From Oceanisphaera profunda (GTDB lineage: Bacteria > Pseudomonadota > Gammaproteobacteria > Enterobacterales > Aeromonadaceae), in NCBI RefSeq assembly GCF_002157895.1, contig NZ_CP021377.1, forward strand, positions 620,001 through 684,000: a DNA stretch of 64,000 nucleotides, in the 5' to 3' direction. The notes below the pieces were generated by a model. It had not been told where the DNA came from and did not search any database. It saw only the letters and a program-made list of their open reading frames with translations. The position numbers were made by a program, and so were the translations under genes. Every line of letters starts with the position of its first letter. The first letter of the stretch is position 1. This document shows, one piece after another, positions 1 through 10,370 of the stretch.

Positions 1-1
1 C

Positions 2-88
2 AAAAGTGCACTCCACATTGGTGTGGCGCATTATTCAGGACTCAAGTCTAACGGGGATTCAAAGCAAGGGGAATGGCTGTGGCTGTGA
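2..88 (+). CDS. possible 3' end of an unidentified gene
   Basis: An open frame enters from the left edge and stops at a TGA at 86-88, giving 28 residues that end EWLWL. It is too short to recognise. The hairpin at 103-133 lies just downstream and could terminate it. The frame may simply be open by chance, so confidence is low. Confidence 0.2.
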   Translation, partial: KSALHIGVAHYSGLKSNGDSKQGEWLWL

Positions 89-102
89 TGGGGCGCTAAA
101 AA

Positions 103-133
103 CAACAACCCAGCCGCATTTGCAGCTGGGTTT
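103..133 (-). terminator. rho-independent terminator, possibly bidirectional
   Basis: The arms CCCAGC (109-114) and GCTGGG (125-130) form a hairpin, extended inward by a TGC/GCG pairing. On the minus strand a T-rich run follows the stem, which suits the small ORF at 150-314. On the plus strand only TTT follows. Confidence 0.6.
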
Positions 134-149
134 AAAGTAATAACACCTG

Positions 150-314
150 TTATGCACCTTCCAGCGCTAAATCCGTAGACTCAAGTATGACCTTCGATGG
201 CTCGGCTTGTTGTTGTAACCAACACAACAAACTGGCGGGATAACAATCGTCTGCAGTCCATATGCAAGGCGTTGTGATAGCAACAGCAGTATTTTTTTGC
301 GCAACATAGTCCAT
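150..314 (-). CDS. small hypothetical protein, 54 residues
   Basis: An ATG at 314 opens a 54-codon frame ending in TAA at 150-152, starting MDYVAQKN and ending LALEGA. An AGAGGG Shine-Dalgarno-like stretch lies about 7 nt before the ATG, and a terminator-like hairpin follows the stop after about 20 nt. The protein has three cysteines, two tryptophans and a QQQ run, with no signal peptide and no membrane helix. I do not recognise the family. The RBS and terminator argue for a real gene, but the short length leaves doubt. Confidence 0.4.
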   Translation of the reverse strand: MDYVAQKNTAVAITTPCIWTADDCYPASLLCWLQQQAEPSKVILESTDLALEGA

Positions 315-471
315 TATGTAGCCCTCTTACTATTGAGTGATCATGATGTTAGCTGGTTAATCTCAACACTGAGCTTGTAGCCTAACACCCAATATTGACA
401 CTGCGATGACAGCGCAATACCCACTAAGCATAGCTAATCACGGCTCTCTTGCCAGCTTCGCACGTAAAGCC

Positions 472-500
472 GCCCTTTAATCAACGGCTGATTAAAGGGC
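472..500 (-). terminator. 12-bp perfect inverted repeat, likely terminator of the MFS gene
   Basis: GCCCTTTAATCA (472-483) and its exact complement (489-500) are separated by 5 nt, about 48 nt past the stop of the minus-strand transporter gene. No clear T-tract follows on either strand, so it may act as an mRNA 3'-end stem or a weak terminator. Confidence 0.5.
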
Positions 501-547
501 TATGAAGATAGTGTTAGTAAGGAGTAATGAGGCTTTTAGTCTCGTAG

Positions 548-1921
548 CTAGTGAGGCACCAGTATTGACTCTTCTTCCCCGATTTCGAGCTCTGGCTCTG
601 GTAAATCTAGCTCCATTTGACAGGCTTGCGCTTGGGCAATTTCTTCTGCTTCTAAGTGCGGATAAATCTCTTCTTCTGGCACATCCACAAATTCTTCGTT
701 TCGCGGATCCAGTTCGCTGATCACACCCACGGTTTCTGCGGAGCTCGGAATATATTGCGCCTGATCTTCTACTTCCACCACCCGGGATCTCAAACTCCAC
801 ATCCAAGTATAAGAGCCCAACAAGAGCGCGATAGCACCACAGCCATAATACAAACCTTGCGCACCAAACCACGACATCATACTGGAGCTAAACAAGGGCC
901 CCAAAGTACTGCCTAGGCCATAGCTCAGCAGCAAAGTCGTGCTGGCCGCCACTATATGTTGAGCTTCCATACGGTCATTGGTAATGGCCACCGCCACCGG
1001 ATAAATGGCCGCCACCATGCCCATATAGAGCGCCGAAAAACCAATTAAAAAGCCCAGATGATAAGGCCCAGCCAACACCACGCCCAGCGCACTCACCGCC
1101 ACTAAAGCATTAATCCACACCATGATTTTGCTGCGATCTAAGCGGTCGCATAAGCGGCCCAGCGGCAAGGCAAAAATAATAAAGGCGAACACTGAGGCGG
1201 CCATAAAGTAGGATAATTGTTCCACTTTAAGCCCCACATTAATGGCATAAACCGGTGCCATGGCGTAGAAACTACTGATCAGCATGCCACTGCACAGCGC
1301 CGCCAATAAGCCCACCGGCGCCTCTTTAATAATGGCCTTTACGCTGATGCGCTCGTTGTGCTCTATGGTGGGGGCATCCATGCGACTCAACGATAAAGGT
1401 ACTAAGGCGGCGATCAGCACTATAGCGCCGAGCGTAAAAGGGATATACGCCATCGGGTCAATAAAGCCGATCAATAACTGACCGGCGGTGGCCGCCAAGT
1501 AAGTACAAATTTGGTAAGAGAAAAACAAAGTAGCGCGGTTATCGTTGCTGGCCACAGCGCTAAACCAGCTTTCAATCACGATAAAACAGCCGGCCACGGC
1601 AATACCGCCAAAAGCGCGTAATAAAGACCACAGCAAGATGCTGTCGGTAAGCGGGAAGATTAGTGTCGAGCTGGCCAAGAAGGCACTAAACACGGCGAAG
1701 GCGCGAATATGGCCCACTCGCTTAATCACTCTAGGGCCATATAAAGAGCCCAACACGAAGCCCACTGAGTAGCACACCATAATGCTACCAATCAGCGTCG
1801 GTTCAACGCCTTTAAGGCCTAAATTAACGCCGAGCAAGGTCATCACAAAGGTGTTGCCACCCATAAGTAAGAAGACACTGAAAATTAACGCAGACAGCGA
1901 AATAACCAAACGTGTAAGCAT
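548..1921 (-). CDS. MFS transporter, YcaD-like
   Basis: Inner-membrane major facilitator superfamily protein with about 12 hydrophobic segments in two halves. The loop after helix 2 carries the MFS-typical GxxxxPRVIKRVGHIR pattern, and the second half has a related GRLCDRLDRSK loop. Family resemblance is to E. coli YcaD-type permeases; the substrate is unknown. The frame is open from 1978, but I chose the ATG at 1921 (MLTRLVISLS) because it starts at the first helix and has AGGG upstream. It is about 458 residues. The last 70 or so residues form a very acidic, Glu-rich cytoplasmic tail that is longer than usual for the family. The gene stands alone, with a hairpin at 472-500 after it. Confidence 0.8.
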   Translation of the reverse strand: MLTRLVISLSALIFSVFLLMGGNTFVMTLLGVNLGLKGVEPTLIGSIMVCYSVGFVLGSLYGPRVIKRVGHIRAFAVFSAFLASSTLIFPLTDSILLWSLLRAFGGIAVAGCFIVIESWFSAVASNDNRATLFFSYQICTYLAATAGQLLIGFIDPMAYIPFTLGAIVLIAALVPLSLSRMDAPTIEHNERISVKAIIKEAPVGLLAALCSGMLISSFYAMAPVYAINVGLKVEQLSYFMAASVFAFIIFALPLGRLCDRLDRSKIMVWINALVAVSALGVVLAGPYHLGFLIGFSALYMGMVAAIYPVAVAITNDRMEAQHIVAASTTLLLSYGLGSTLGPLFSSSMMSWFGAQGLYYGCGAIALLLGSYTWMWSLRSRVVEVEDQAQYIPSSAETVGVISELDPRNEEFVDVPEEEIYPHLEAEEIAQAQACQMELDLPEPELEIGEEESILVPH

Positions 1922-2180
1922 GCCAACCCTATTCGTAAAGTTAAGTGAGTGGAGTGGTAATAACGATTGCGAAAACAAGTGAAAAATAACAGCTAAGAGT
2001 GACAGTATTCACCCAGACTAAACAGCGGCGTGGATAAACTTTCGATGTAAAACGTGAAGGGACGGGTGTTTTGTACCCGCAACAGTGAGCCACTATCTTG
2101 CCGGTAGAATAATGGCAGACAGTGTTGGTCACCTGTATCGGCAAACCAGTATTGATGGCGCTTAAATTTTAGGGTTAAAA

Positions 2181-2205
2181 AAATCCCCAGCTAGGCTGGG
2201 GATTT
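2181..2205 (-). terminator. terminator after glcB, symmetrical
   Basis: AAATCCCCAGC (2181-2191), a TAG loop and GCTGGGGATTT (2195-2205) form a perfect 11-bp stem, with A-tracts before and T-tracts after it. It lies about 60 nt past the glcB stop on the minus strand. It could work in both directions, but nothing on the plus strand ends here. Confidence 0.8.
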
Positions 2206-2265
2206 TTGTGCTCGTCTGACTGTATTCCTCAAACCAAGGGCCTAGGCCAATGAGTAGAGGCTGCT

Positions 2266-4446
2266 TTAAGCCTGTTGAGCTTTCAGCTTACGACGATAAG
2301 CGTGCAGCAGTGGCTCAGTATAACCACTTGGCTGAGTGCGACCTTCCAGTACTAAGTCACAAGCCGCTTTAAAGGCGATGCCATCAAAGCTTGGTGCCAT
2401 ATTGGTGTACTTAGTATCACCGGCGTTTTGCTGGTCAACTATGGCGGCCATGCGTTTCATGGACTCCATCACCTGCTCTTCGTTCAAGATACCGTGACGC
2501 AACCAGTTAGCAATGTGCTGGGCTGAGATACGCAAGGTAGCACGGTCTTCCATCAGGCCCACATCATTAATGTCTGGCACTTTGGACACACCCACACCTT
2601 GGTCAATCCAACGCACCACATAACCCAACAGGCCTTGCGCATTGTTATCCAGTTCATGCTGGATTTCAGCGGCAGTTAGGCTGTCTTTTGCTTCTTGAGT
2701 CAGCAAAGGAATGGTCAACAGTGCATTTAAGCTAGCTGCTTCGCGAGACTTCAGCTCGTCTTGACGGTCATGCACATTCACCTGATGGTAATGGGTAGCG
2801 TGCAAGGTAGCGGCCGTTGGCGAAGGTACCCAAGCGGTGTTAGCACCGGCTAAGGGATGCACAATTTTGGTTTCGAGCATTTCGGCCATTTTATCTGGAA
2901 TAGCCCACATGCCTTTACCAATTTGTGCTTTGCCTTGTAAGCCCGTTGCCAAACCCACATCTACGTTGTTATTTTCGTAGGCGCTGAGCCAGGCTTGCTT
3001 GCGCATATTGCCTTTGCGTACCACAGGGCCCGCTTCCATGCTGGTGTGAATTTCATCACCAGTACGGTCAAGGAAACCGGTGTTAATAAACACCGCACGC
3101 TCTTTCGCTTCGGCAATACAGGCCTTGAGGTTAACACTGGTGCGGCGCTCTTCGTCCATAATACCCACTTTCAGGGTGTTATGAGCCAAGCCCAGCACTT
3201 GCTCGGTGCGCTCAAACAGCTCACAAGCAAAGGCTACTTCTTCAGGACCGTGCATCTTCGGCTTAACGATATACACGCTGCCAGTGCGGGAGTTACGGAA
3301 CTCGCTGTTGCCTTTCAAGTCGTGCATCGCAATCAGGCTGGTCACCAGCGCATCAAGAATGCCTTCTGGTACTTCATTGCCGTCTTTATCCAGTACCGCT
3401 TCGTTGGTCATCAAGTGACCCACGTTACGTACGAACAACAAGCTACGACCGTGCAAACGGAAGGCTTCACCGTTCGGGTTTAGGTACTCGCGGTCTGGAT
3501 TCAGGCTACGAGTGAACTCTTTATCGCCTTTTTTGATCTTCTCGGTCAGGGTACCCTTCATCAGGCCCAACCAATTGCGATACACGCCCACTTTGTCTTC
3601 AGCATCAACGGCGGCGATGGAATCTTCGCAGTCCATGATGGTAGATAACGCAGCTTCCAGCACTAAGTCTTTAATGCCGGCTTTGTCAGTGGCGCCCACT
3701 TGGCTGTTAGGGTCGAATTGCAGTTCGATATGAATACCGTTGTTTCGGATCAATACCGAGCTGGGAGCGGCGGTGTCGCCGTTATAGCCCACAAACTTGC
3801 TGTTATCAGCTAAGCTCGTCACTTCGCCATTTTCCAGCGTAATCTGCAGTGCACCGTTTACGATGGCGTAAGCGGTCGCATCTGCGTGGCTGCCCACTGC
3901 TAAAGGTGCAGCTTGGTTCAGCAGATTGCGACCCCAAGCGACGACTTTAGCGGCGCGAGCTGGATTAAAATCTTTGGTTTTTTCTGCGCCATCTTTATCA
4001 GAAATAGCGTCACTGCCGTAAAGGGCGTCATACAAGCTACCCCAACGAGCGTTCGCGGCATTGAGCGCGAAGCGAGCATTGTTCACAGGCACCACCAGTT
4101 GCGGGCCGGCTAAAGTAGCCAGTTCAGCGTCAACGTTAGTGGTGGTAATGGCGAAGTCTGCTGCAGCCGGCAATAAATAGCCGATGTCAGTTAAGAATTG
4201 CTTGTAAGTTGCCGCATCAAACGAAGAACCGGCATTAGCTTGGTGCCATTCATCGATTTGGTGTTGCAAGGTTTCCCGCTTTTCTAGCAGAGCGCGGTTT
4301 TTAGGAGCCAAATCGTTAACGATCTGTTCCATACCTGCCCAAAATGCTGCTGGCTCAACACCAGTGCCGGGAATAATTTCGTTTACTACCAGATCATGAA
4401 GAACGGTAGCAACTTGTAAAGTGCCGAGATGAGTACGTTCCGTCAT
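2266..4446 (-). CDS. glcB: malate synthase G
   Basis: Condenses glyoxylate with acetyl-CoA to malate in the cytoplasm, in glyoxylate/glycolate use. The 726 residues match the monomeric G form (about 720), not the shorter A form. Visible family landmarks are [62 protein letters not shown] and, near the C-terminus, [17 protein letters not shown]. These contain the expected Mg-binding Glu and Asp residues and the catalytic Asp. The ATG at 4446 is preceded by an A/G-rich stretch (AGAAGAAGAAA). No glycolate oxidase or isocitrate lyase gene is adjacent, so it is probably transcribed alone and ended at 2181-2205. Confidence 0.97.
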   Translation of the reverse strand: MTERTHLGTLQVATVLHDLVVNEIIPGTGVEPAAFWAGMEQIVNDLAPKNRALLEKRETLQHQIDEWHQANAGSSFDAATYKQFLTDIGYLLPAAADFAITTTNVDAELATLAGPQLVVPVNNARFALNAANARWGSLYDALYGSDAISDKDGAEKTKDFNPARAAKVVAWGRNLLNQAAPLAVGSHADATAYAIVNGALQITLENGEVTSLADNSKFVGYNGDTAAPSSVLIRNNGIHIELQFDPNSQVGATDKAGIKDLVLEAALSTIMDCEDSIAAVDAEDKVGVYRNWLGLMKGTLTEKIKKGDKEFTRSLNPDREYLNPNGEAFRLHGRSLLFVRNVGHLMTNEAVLDKDGNEVPEGILDALVTSLIAMHDLKGNSEFRNSRTGSVYIVKPKMHGPEEVAFACELFERTEQVLGLAHNTLKVGIMDEERRTSVNLKACIAEAKERAVFINTGFLDRTGDEIHTSMEAGPVVRKGNMRKQAWLSAYENNNVDVGLATGLQGKAQIGKGMWAIPDKMAEMLETKIVHPLAGANTAWVPSPTAATLHATHYHQVNVHDRQDELKSREAASLNALLTIPLLTQEAKDSLTAAEIQHELDNNAQGLLGYVVRWIDQGVGVSKVPDINDVGLMEDRATLRISAQHIANWLRHGILNEEQVMESMKRMAAIVDQQNAGDTKYTNMAPSFDGIAFKAACDLVLEGRTQPSGYTEPLLHAYRRKLKAQQA

Positions 4447-4800
4447 ATTTTTCTTCTTCTATTCTAGTTGTCAGTAGTGTGTTTAAGACCGATTACTAAC
4501 CCTAATCGCTTGGTTTCATAGTTTACCCCTTGTAGGGAGTCAGAGGCAAAAATGAATTGCTATTAGTAACAGCGCAATCTATGCCAATTGTGCATAAATA
4601 TTCACTACGTGAATTAAAACACTTTAAATTCAACCACATAGACAAATATAAAATAAAAAACAATTTGACCATAAACTCAGCATTTTCTTTCATGCAACGA
4701 TAACTTTCGCTTTTATTGCCAAAAGTACACCCAGTAATGTTAGGGCTACTCGCCACATCAATCACACAGGGTGGCGTAAAGTTACGAGCGCGCTTGGGTT
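4447..4800. other. intergenic region between glcB and phoU
   Basis: About 350 nt holding the upstream region of glcB (minus strand) and the 3' end of the pst operon. An AT-rich stretch covers roughly 4600-4690. A minus-strand open frame at 4523-4765 shows no family features and no good RBS, so I do not call it. I see no clear terminator for phoU. Confidence 0.5.
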
Positions 4801-5505
4801 TTAGTCTAATAAATTGTAAATATCTTCGTCACTGCGGTGGCGCACATCTTTGCCTTTCACAAAATAAATGATGTATTCACACAGGTGCTGCACGCGGTCC
4901 CCTACCCGCTCTAGCGAGCGTACACACCAGAGTACTTTGAGCACCTGCGGGATCGATCGCGGATCCTCCATCATAAATGTCATCAGCTCACGTACTATAG
5001 ACTCATAATCACGATTCAGCTGACTATCTTGTTTGTGCACTGCAATAGCCGCCGTTAAGTCCATACGTGCAAACGCATCCAAGCCTTGATGCAGCATGCT
5101 CACCGCGCGCCGTCCCATATTTTCAATCGACACCAAAGGCGGCTGTGGTTGATCGGCATTATCGATGACCATACGGCTAATGCGCTTAGCAGCATCGCCG
5201 ATCCGCTCTAAATCAGTAATGGTTTTTAGCACCACCAATACCAGTCGTAAATCCGACGCGGCGGGCTGGCGTTTAGCGATAATGCGGGTGCAGTCTTCGG
5301 CTATCTCTACTTCAAGCGCGTTAACCTCTTGGTCTCTAGCGACAGTTTGGCGCGCCAGATCGAGATCTTGTTTGTGCATCGCAGTAATAGCATCACTGAG
5401 CTGTTGCTCAACCAAGCCGCCCATCACCAGCACCTGATTACGCACCTCTTCGAGCTCCGCATTAAACTGGCCAGAAATATGTTTATTGAGTTTTTGCTGA
5501 TTCAT
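4801..5505 (-). CDS. phoU: phosphate signalling protein PhoU
   Basis: Cytoplasmic negative regulator linking the Pst transporter to the PhoR kinase. The 234 residues fit the usual length of about 240, with two copies of the PhoU three-helix repeat. Typical stretches are [20 protein letters not shown] and [14 protein letters not shown] in the first half, and [18 protein letters not shown] in the second. These contain the conserved E/DxxxD metal-binding motifs. It starts 11 nt after the pstB stop and is the last gene of the pstC-pstA-pstB-phoU operon. Confidence 0.97.
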   Translation of the reverse strand: MNQQKLNKHISGQFNAELEEVRNQVLVMGGLVEQQLSDAITAMHKQDLDLARQTVARDQEVNALEVEIAEDCTRIIAKRQPAASDLRLVLVVLKTITDLERIGDAAKRISRMVIDNADQPQPPLVSIENMGRRAVSMLHQGLDAFARMDLTAAIAVHKQDSQLNRDYESIVRELMTFMMEDPRSIPQVLKVLWCVRSLERVGDRVQHLCEYIIYFVKGKDVRHRSDEDIYNLLD

Positions 5506-5516
5506 CTGCTGGTTCC

Positions 5517-6353
5517 TTAACCGTAGCGACCGGTAATGTAGTCTTCGGTCTTCTTTTTAGCCGGCGTGGTAAACAAGGTATTGGTGTCTGTGTATTCAAT
5601 CAGCTCCCCCATATACATAAACGCCGTGTTGTCAGACACCCGCGCCGCTTGTTGCATATTGTGGGTGACGATGACCACCGTAAACTGATCTTTTAAGGTG
5701 TGGATCAACTCTTCAATCACCAAGGTCGAAATCGGATCCAAGGCCGAAGTAGGCTCATCGAGTAATAACACTTCAGGCTCGATAGCAATGGCGCGCGCTA
5801 TCACCAAACGCTGTTGCTGACCGCCAGACAGGCCAAAGGCATTTTCATGCAATCTATCTTTAGCCTCATCCCACAATGCCGCACCGCGCAGCGATCGCTC
5901 CACCGCATCATCCAGTCGGCGGCGGTCGTTGATCCCTTGCAGGCGCAAACCGTACACCACATTTTCATAAATGGTCTTCGGGAAAGGGTTGGGCCGCTGA
6001 AACACCATGCCCACCCGACGGCGCAAAGCCGCCACATCCACACTTTTGTGGTAGATATTTTGCTCGTGTAACAGGATCTCGCCTTCTATGCGGCAATGAT
6101 CTACTAAATCGTTCATGCGATTAATACACCGCAGCAAGGTTGACTTACCACAGCCCGAAGGCCCGATAAAGGCCGTGACCTGACCTTTGGCAATGTTCAT
6201 ATTGACGTCAAATAACGCCTGCTTCCCACCATAGAATAAATTCAGGTTACGTATTTCCAATGCTTTTTGCTCCGCACTCAAGCCCTGCGGTGCTAGCGAT
6301 ATATTCTGCTGTTGACTCATGTGCTGACTGTTAGGCATGGCGATGTTCATCAT
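5517..6353 (-). CDS. pstB: phosphate ABC transporter ATP-binding protein PstB
   Basis: ATPase of the high-affinity phosphate importer, on the inner face of the membrane. It shows Walker A (GPSGCGKST), a Q-loop in [12 protein letters not shown], the signature LSGGQQQR, Walker B ([11 protein letters not shown]) and the switch histidine in IVTHNM. At 278 residues it is slightly longer than E. coli PstB because of a 30-residue N-terminal extension rich in Gln and Met; alternative ATGs at residues 2, 6 and 12 leave the start somewhat open. It lies between pstA (about 50 nt before) and phoU. Confidence 0.97.
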   Translation of the reverse strand: MMNIAMPNSQHMSQQQNISLAPQGLSAEQKALEIRNLNLFYGGKQALFDVNMNIAKGQVTAFIGPSGCGKSTLLRCINRMNDLVDHCRIEGEILLHEQNIYHKSVDVAALRRRVGMVFQRPNPFPKTIYENVVYGLRLQGINDRRRLDDAVERSLRGAALWDEAKDRLHENAFGLSGGQQQRLVIARAIAIEPEVLLLDEPTSALDPISTLVIEELIHTLKDQFTVVIVTHNMQQAARVSDNTAFMYMGELIEYTDTNTLFTTPAKKKTEDYITGRYG

Positions 6354-6405
6354 ATTATTACCTCAAACTGGGGTCTCTGGCGCAAGCTAATCACAGGCGC
6401 ACCGC

Positions 6406-8055
6406 TTATTGATCGAGAGAGCGGAATTTTTCCCGCAGGTGATTACGAATGCCAATGGCCGTCAAGTTCAGCCCCACTATTACCGTAACCAACAAGAAAG
6501 AAGTGGCGTAAACCAAAGGCCGTGCCGCCTCTACGTTCGGGCTTTGAAAGCCTACGTCGTAGATATGAAAGCCCAAGTGCATGAATTTTCGCTCTACATG
6601 TAGAAAAGGGAAGTTACCGTCTACCGGCAAGTTCGGCGCCAGCTTTACCACTCCCACTAGCATCAAGGGGGCGACCTCTCCCGCCGCACGGGCAATGGCC
6701 AAAATAAGTCCGGTCATAATCGCAGGGCTGGCCATGGGGATCACGATGCGCCATAAGGTTTCCGCTTTGGTCGCGCCCAAGGCCAGTGAGCCTTGGCGTA
6801 CCGAGCTGGGTATGCGCGACAAGCCCTCTTCGGTAGAGACGATGACCACCGGCAAGGTTAAAATCGCCAGCGTTAACGCGGACCACAACACCCCAGGCGA
6901 GCCAAAGGTCGGCGTAGGCAAGGATTCCGGATAAAACAGCTGATCCAGCGAGCCGCCAACCATATACACGAAGAAGCCCAAACCAAACACGCCATAGACG
7001 ATGGACGGCACCCCAGCTAAGTTGATCACGGCGATGCGGATCATTTTGGTCAGGTTATTTTTGCCCGCATATTCGTGCAGATAAATCGCCGCCACCACAC
7101 CCAGCGGCGTGACGATAATGGCCATCAAGATCACCATAAAAACGGTGCCAAAGATGGCGGGAAACACGCCGCCTTCGGTGTTGGCTTCACGCGGCTCACC
7201 GCTCACAAACTTACCTATTTGTGAGAACCAGTGCAGTGCCTTGGCCAGGGTGCCCATGTCATTGGGCCAAGTGGCATCCAATACGCTACCCAACGACAAG
7301 GTGACCGACTCGCCGCGCATATCACGCACCACAATATTATCGCGCTGCGCCTCGGTGCGCAGTGCAAATAACTGCTTCTCTAACACTTGATAATCGGCTC
7401 TAAGCTGCTGCTCCTGACTGCGAATTTCTGCCAAGGCGCTCTCTGTGGCCGTTCCTTCGAGCTCTAAGCGGCGCTGCTTTAGGCGGAGCTGTTCAAGCTG
7501 ATAGCTAATGCTGCCAATATCGCCTCTTTGTAAGGATTTCATCTCACGGTTAAGTTTCTGTACCCGCTCCAAGCGGCTATTCAACTGCTCACGCAAGTCA
7601 CCACTTACCGCATTGTCACCTTGGCGCACCTGCTCCAGATACCCGTAAAAGTTGCCGTTATTTGAGCGCTCTAACACCACTAAATCAGCGGGCTGCGCCC
7701 GAGACGCAATATTGGTTTCCAGTAACCAGCGAAAATCTAGCGGTACAAACTCCCGGTTACCGGTTTTAATTAAAAAACGCGTTAAGGTCTCAGCCGTCAC
7801 CCCTTCCATGGCCAAACCAGCACCACGCAGCTGCGCCAGTGACACTTGCTCGCGATCATGAATTTCACCAATCACCGTGTACTGCTCGCCTGCCGGCGTA
7901 CTCACCTGCCACTCATAGATACTGTGCGGCCAGAAAAAGGTCAGCCCGCGCCAGCCAATCAGCAGTAATAAACCCAATACCGCCACCAAACTGACGCTCA
8001 CGGCACCGCCGGTCATCCAGATCCAAGGCGCGCCCGATTTAAACCATTTATTCAT
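6406..8055 (-). CDS. pstA: phosphate ABC transporter permease PstA, long form
   Basis: Membrane subunit of the phosphate importer. A first membrane helix at about residues 13-36 is followed by about 250 periplasmic residues rich in Gln, Glu, Arg and Leu that look coiled-coil-forming (roughly 150-240). The ABC permease domain then occupies about 300-545, with the EAA loop near GSLALGATKAETLWRIVIP. At 549 residues it is nearly twice E. coli PstA, a form known from Vibrio, Shewanella, Aeromonas and Pseudomonas relatives. It starts 11 nt after pstC and is co-transcribed with it. The role of the periplasmic insert is not known to me. Confidence 0.95.
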   Translation of the reverse strand: MNKWFKSGAPWIWMTGGAVSVSLVAVLGLLLLIGWRGLTFFWPHSIYEWQVSTPAGEQYTVIGEIHDREQVSLAQLRGAGLAMEGVTAETLTRFLIKTGNREFVPLDFRWLLETNIASRAQPADLVVLERSNNGNFYGYLEQVRQGDNAVSGDLREQLNSRLERVQKLNREMKSLQRGDIGSISYQLEQLRLKQRRLELEGTATESALAEIRSQEQQLRADYQVLEKQLFALRTEAQRDNIVVRDMRGESVTLSLGSVLDATWPNDMGTLAKALHWFSQIGKFVSGEPREANTEGGVFPAIFGTVFMVILMAIIVTPLGVVAAIYLHEYAGKNNLTKMIRIAVINLAGVPSIVYGVFGLGFFVYMVGGSLDQLFYPESLPTPTFGSPGVLWSALTLAILTLPVVIVSTEEGLSRIPSSVRQGSLALGATKAETLWRIVIPMASPAIMTGLILAIARAAGEVAPLMLVGVVKLAPNLPVDGNFPFLHVERKFMHLGFHIYDVGFQSPNVEAARPLVYATSFLLVTVIVGLNLTAIGIRNHLREKFRSLDQ

Positions 8056-8066
8056 GTGGTCCGCCC

Positions 8067-10322
8067 CTACATTGAACTGTATTTGTCACGCAGTCGCTGG
8101 CGAACAAACTCAGCAACCGTGTTAAACATGAAAGTGAAAATAAACAGCACGAACGCGGCCAAGAACAACACTCGGTAATGTGAGCTGTTGACTTCCGCCT
8201 CCGGCATTTCCACCGCTATATTGGCCGCCAAGGTGCGCATGCCGCTAAAGATACTGAGATCCATCACAGGAGTGTTGCCGGTGGCCATCAGCACTATCAT
8301 GGTTTCGCCCACCGCTCGGCCTAAGCCCATCATCACGGCGGAGAAAATACCCGGACTGGCGGTCAGCATGACCACACGGGTCAGGGTTTGCCAAGTCGTA
8401 GCACCCAGCGCCAAAGAGCCGTTAGTTAAATGCCGGGGTACCGAAAATACCGCATCTTCAGCAATGGAGAAGATGGTGGGAATAACCGCAAAGCCCATGG
8501 CGATACCCACCACCAGAGAGTTGCGTTGATCAAAGCCTATGCCCAGTTCGTTAGTCAAAAAGCCGCGGGCGTCACCGCCAAACAACACGTCTTCTACCCA
8601 AGGGCTTAAGGCAAAAGAGCTCCAGCCAACCAAGATCACCAGCGGCAGCAAGATAATGCATTGCCAACCTTCCGGCACCCAATTGCGCAAAGACTTAGGC
8701 AGGTGATGCCAAGCAAAGGCCATTACCAAAATCGACACCGGTAACATCACCAGCAAGATCACCATGCCCGGCAAATGACCTTCAATTAAGGGCGCCAGCC
8801 AAAGTCCGGCCAAAAAGCCCAAAATTACCGTTGGCAGGGCTTCCATGATCTCCACCGTCGGCTTGACCACTTTGCGCAGGCCCGACGACATAAAGTAAGC
8901 GGTGTACACAGCACCGGCAATGGCAATAGGGATGGCAAACAACAGCGCATAGAATGCCGCTTTCAGGGTACCAAACGAGATAGGCACCAAGCTCAACTTA
9001 GACTCAAAGTCACTGCTACCCGAGGTGGACTGCCACACATACTGAGGCTCTGGGTAGCCTTCGTACCACACCTTGGTCCAGAGTGCGCGCCAGGTGACTT
9101 CGGGATGTTCATTTTCCACATAAAAGGTGGAAACAGTGTCGCCGCTTTGCATCAACAACATGGAGTTGCGCGGCGACATGGCCAGCGCAGACACCGGCGA
9201 CTCAGCTAAGGGAGCAGAAAACAGTCGCGAGCCACCGGTAGTGTGGAAAATATCTAAGCTGCCCGTGCTGGACGTGGTAATAAATCCTTTACGATTTATC
9301 TCAGAAGTAATTTGGGTCACTGCACCTTGGGTGGCAAAGTCGCGAATAAAAATAAACTCACGCTTGCCGTCACGCGCCACTTCAAACCACTGAGATATTT
9401 TACCGTTATCGTTGGCCACCAAAATCGAGTTACCGCCCGACAATAGGCTTAAGGTGGTAATATTGGCGCCTTTGGCATTCATGGTCAGTACGTTGCGCAG
9501 CGCCACTTTATTGAGATTACGCACATCAAACACATACACTTCGTTTTTGCTGCGCGCAAACAAGAAGCGCAGATTCGGCGTTAGCAATAACTGATCCACG
9601 TCACTGGGCAAACCAGGGATCTCGACGTGAGTCGAGTTGAGCTCCACTTCACCGGTTATAAAGTTTTCTTTACCGGCAAAGCGCGTCAGCACGCCACGCC
9701 CCAACTCGGTAATGCCGGCTACCAGCAAGTCTTGACCTTGGCTGGCCACACTAAGCTGAGTAAGGCTCTGCCCCGCCTCGTCCACCACCAAGGGTTGCTC
9801 GCCAAACGGAAAGGTTACTTGCGGCTCAATGGTGCGAATATTATCCGGATAACTGACATTAAACTTAGGCGTCAGCACCATAATGGTGCCGTCAATCAGG
9901 CCATAGGCCACCATATTATGACTAATGCTGCGGGCAACACTGGTCACCTCGCGGTCGATATTCAGGCTATGAACGCGCTTACCCTGTTGCGGCAGAGAAT
10001 AGAAGTCGACGTCACCTTGATCGTTAAAGCGATACACCAACTCATTTTGCTCTTCTACCCCCAACAACACCGTCTCGCCCAACTCACGGCTAATGCCTGA
10101 GCCTGCACCGGGTTCTTGCAAGCTAAACTCAGCACCCGGCTCCACCCGCGCACTGTCAAAAATGGGTTTAACCACATAGAGCAGATATAAGAAAATCAAT
10201 AATAAGGTCACCAGCACCAAAATGCCGCCGGTGGTCACGCCGATTTGCGCGATACGGTCTTTCAACCAGCGCTTGCGACTGCCCGACAAAGCAAGGGCTT
10301 GGGCTTGAGTTTGGGTTGACAT
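8067..10322 (-). CDS. pstC: phosphate ABC transporter permease PstC, long form
   Basis: First gene of the pstC-pstA-pstB-phoU operon. One membrane helix (about residues 28-50) is followed by about 380 periplasmic residues with repeated short beta-strand patterns, possibly propeller-like. The permease domain is in the last 300 or so residues, with an EAA-like loop at NGSLALGATTWQTLTRVVM. At 751 residues it is more than twice E. coli PstC, matching the long marine-gammaproteobacterial form. The ATG at 10322 follows an AGGTGG-like RBS. A triple Pho-box array lies about 50 nt upstream, so it is very probably activated by PhoB under phosphate limitation. Confidence 0.95.
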   Translation of the reverse strand: MSTQTQAQALALSGSRKRWLKDRIAQIGVTTGGILVLVTLLLIFLYLLYVVKPIFDSARVEPGAEFSLQEPGAGSGISRELGETVLLGVEEQNELVYRFNDQGDVDFYSLPQQGKRVHSLNIDREVTSVARSISHNMVAYGLIDGTIMVLTPKFNVSYPDNIRTIEPQVTFPFGEQPLVVDEAGQSLTQLSVASQGQDLLVAGITELGRGVLTRFAGKENFITGEVELNSTHVEIPGLPSDVDQLLLTPNLRFLFARSKNEVYVFDVRNLNKVALRNVLTMNAKGANITTLSLLSGGNSILVANDNGKISQWFEVARDGKREFIFIRDFATQGAVTQITSEINRKGFITTSSTGSLDIFHTTGGSRLFSAPLAESPVSALAMSPRNSMLLMQSGDTVSTFYVENEHPEVTWRALWTKVWYEGYPEPQYVWQSTSGSSDFESKLSLVPISFGTLKAAFYALLFAIPIAIAGAVYTAYFMSSGLRKVVKPTVEIMEALPTVILGFLAGLWLAPLIEGHLPGMVILLVMLPVSILVMAFAWHHLPKSLRNWVPEGWQCIILLPLVILVGWSSFALSPWVEDVLFGGDARGFLTNELGIGFDQRNSLVVGIAMGFAVIPTIFSIAEDAVFSVPRHLTNGSLALGATTWQTLTRVVMLTASPGIFSAVMMGLGRAVGETMIVLMATGNTPVMDLSIFSGMRTLAANIAVEMPEAEVNSSHYRVLFLAAFVLFIFTFMFNTVAEFVRQRLRDKYSSM

Positions 10323-10370
10323 GGGTCCACCTCGATAAATATCCAGTGGCGCTTATTGTAGGGGCAAGAT

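Noticed and set aside
492-872. Minus-strand open frame of 126 codons
   Set aside because: It overlaps the MFS gene in another frame and shows no family features.
4523-4765. Minus-strand open frame of 80 codons between glcB and phoU
   Set aside because: No clear RBS, no recognisable motif, and it lies in an AT-rich upstream region.
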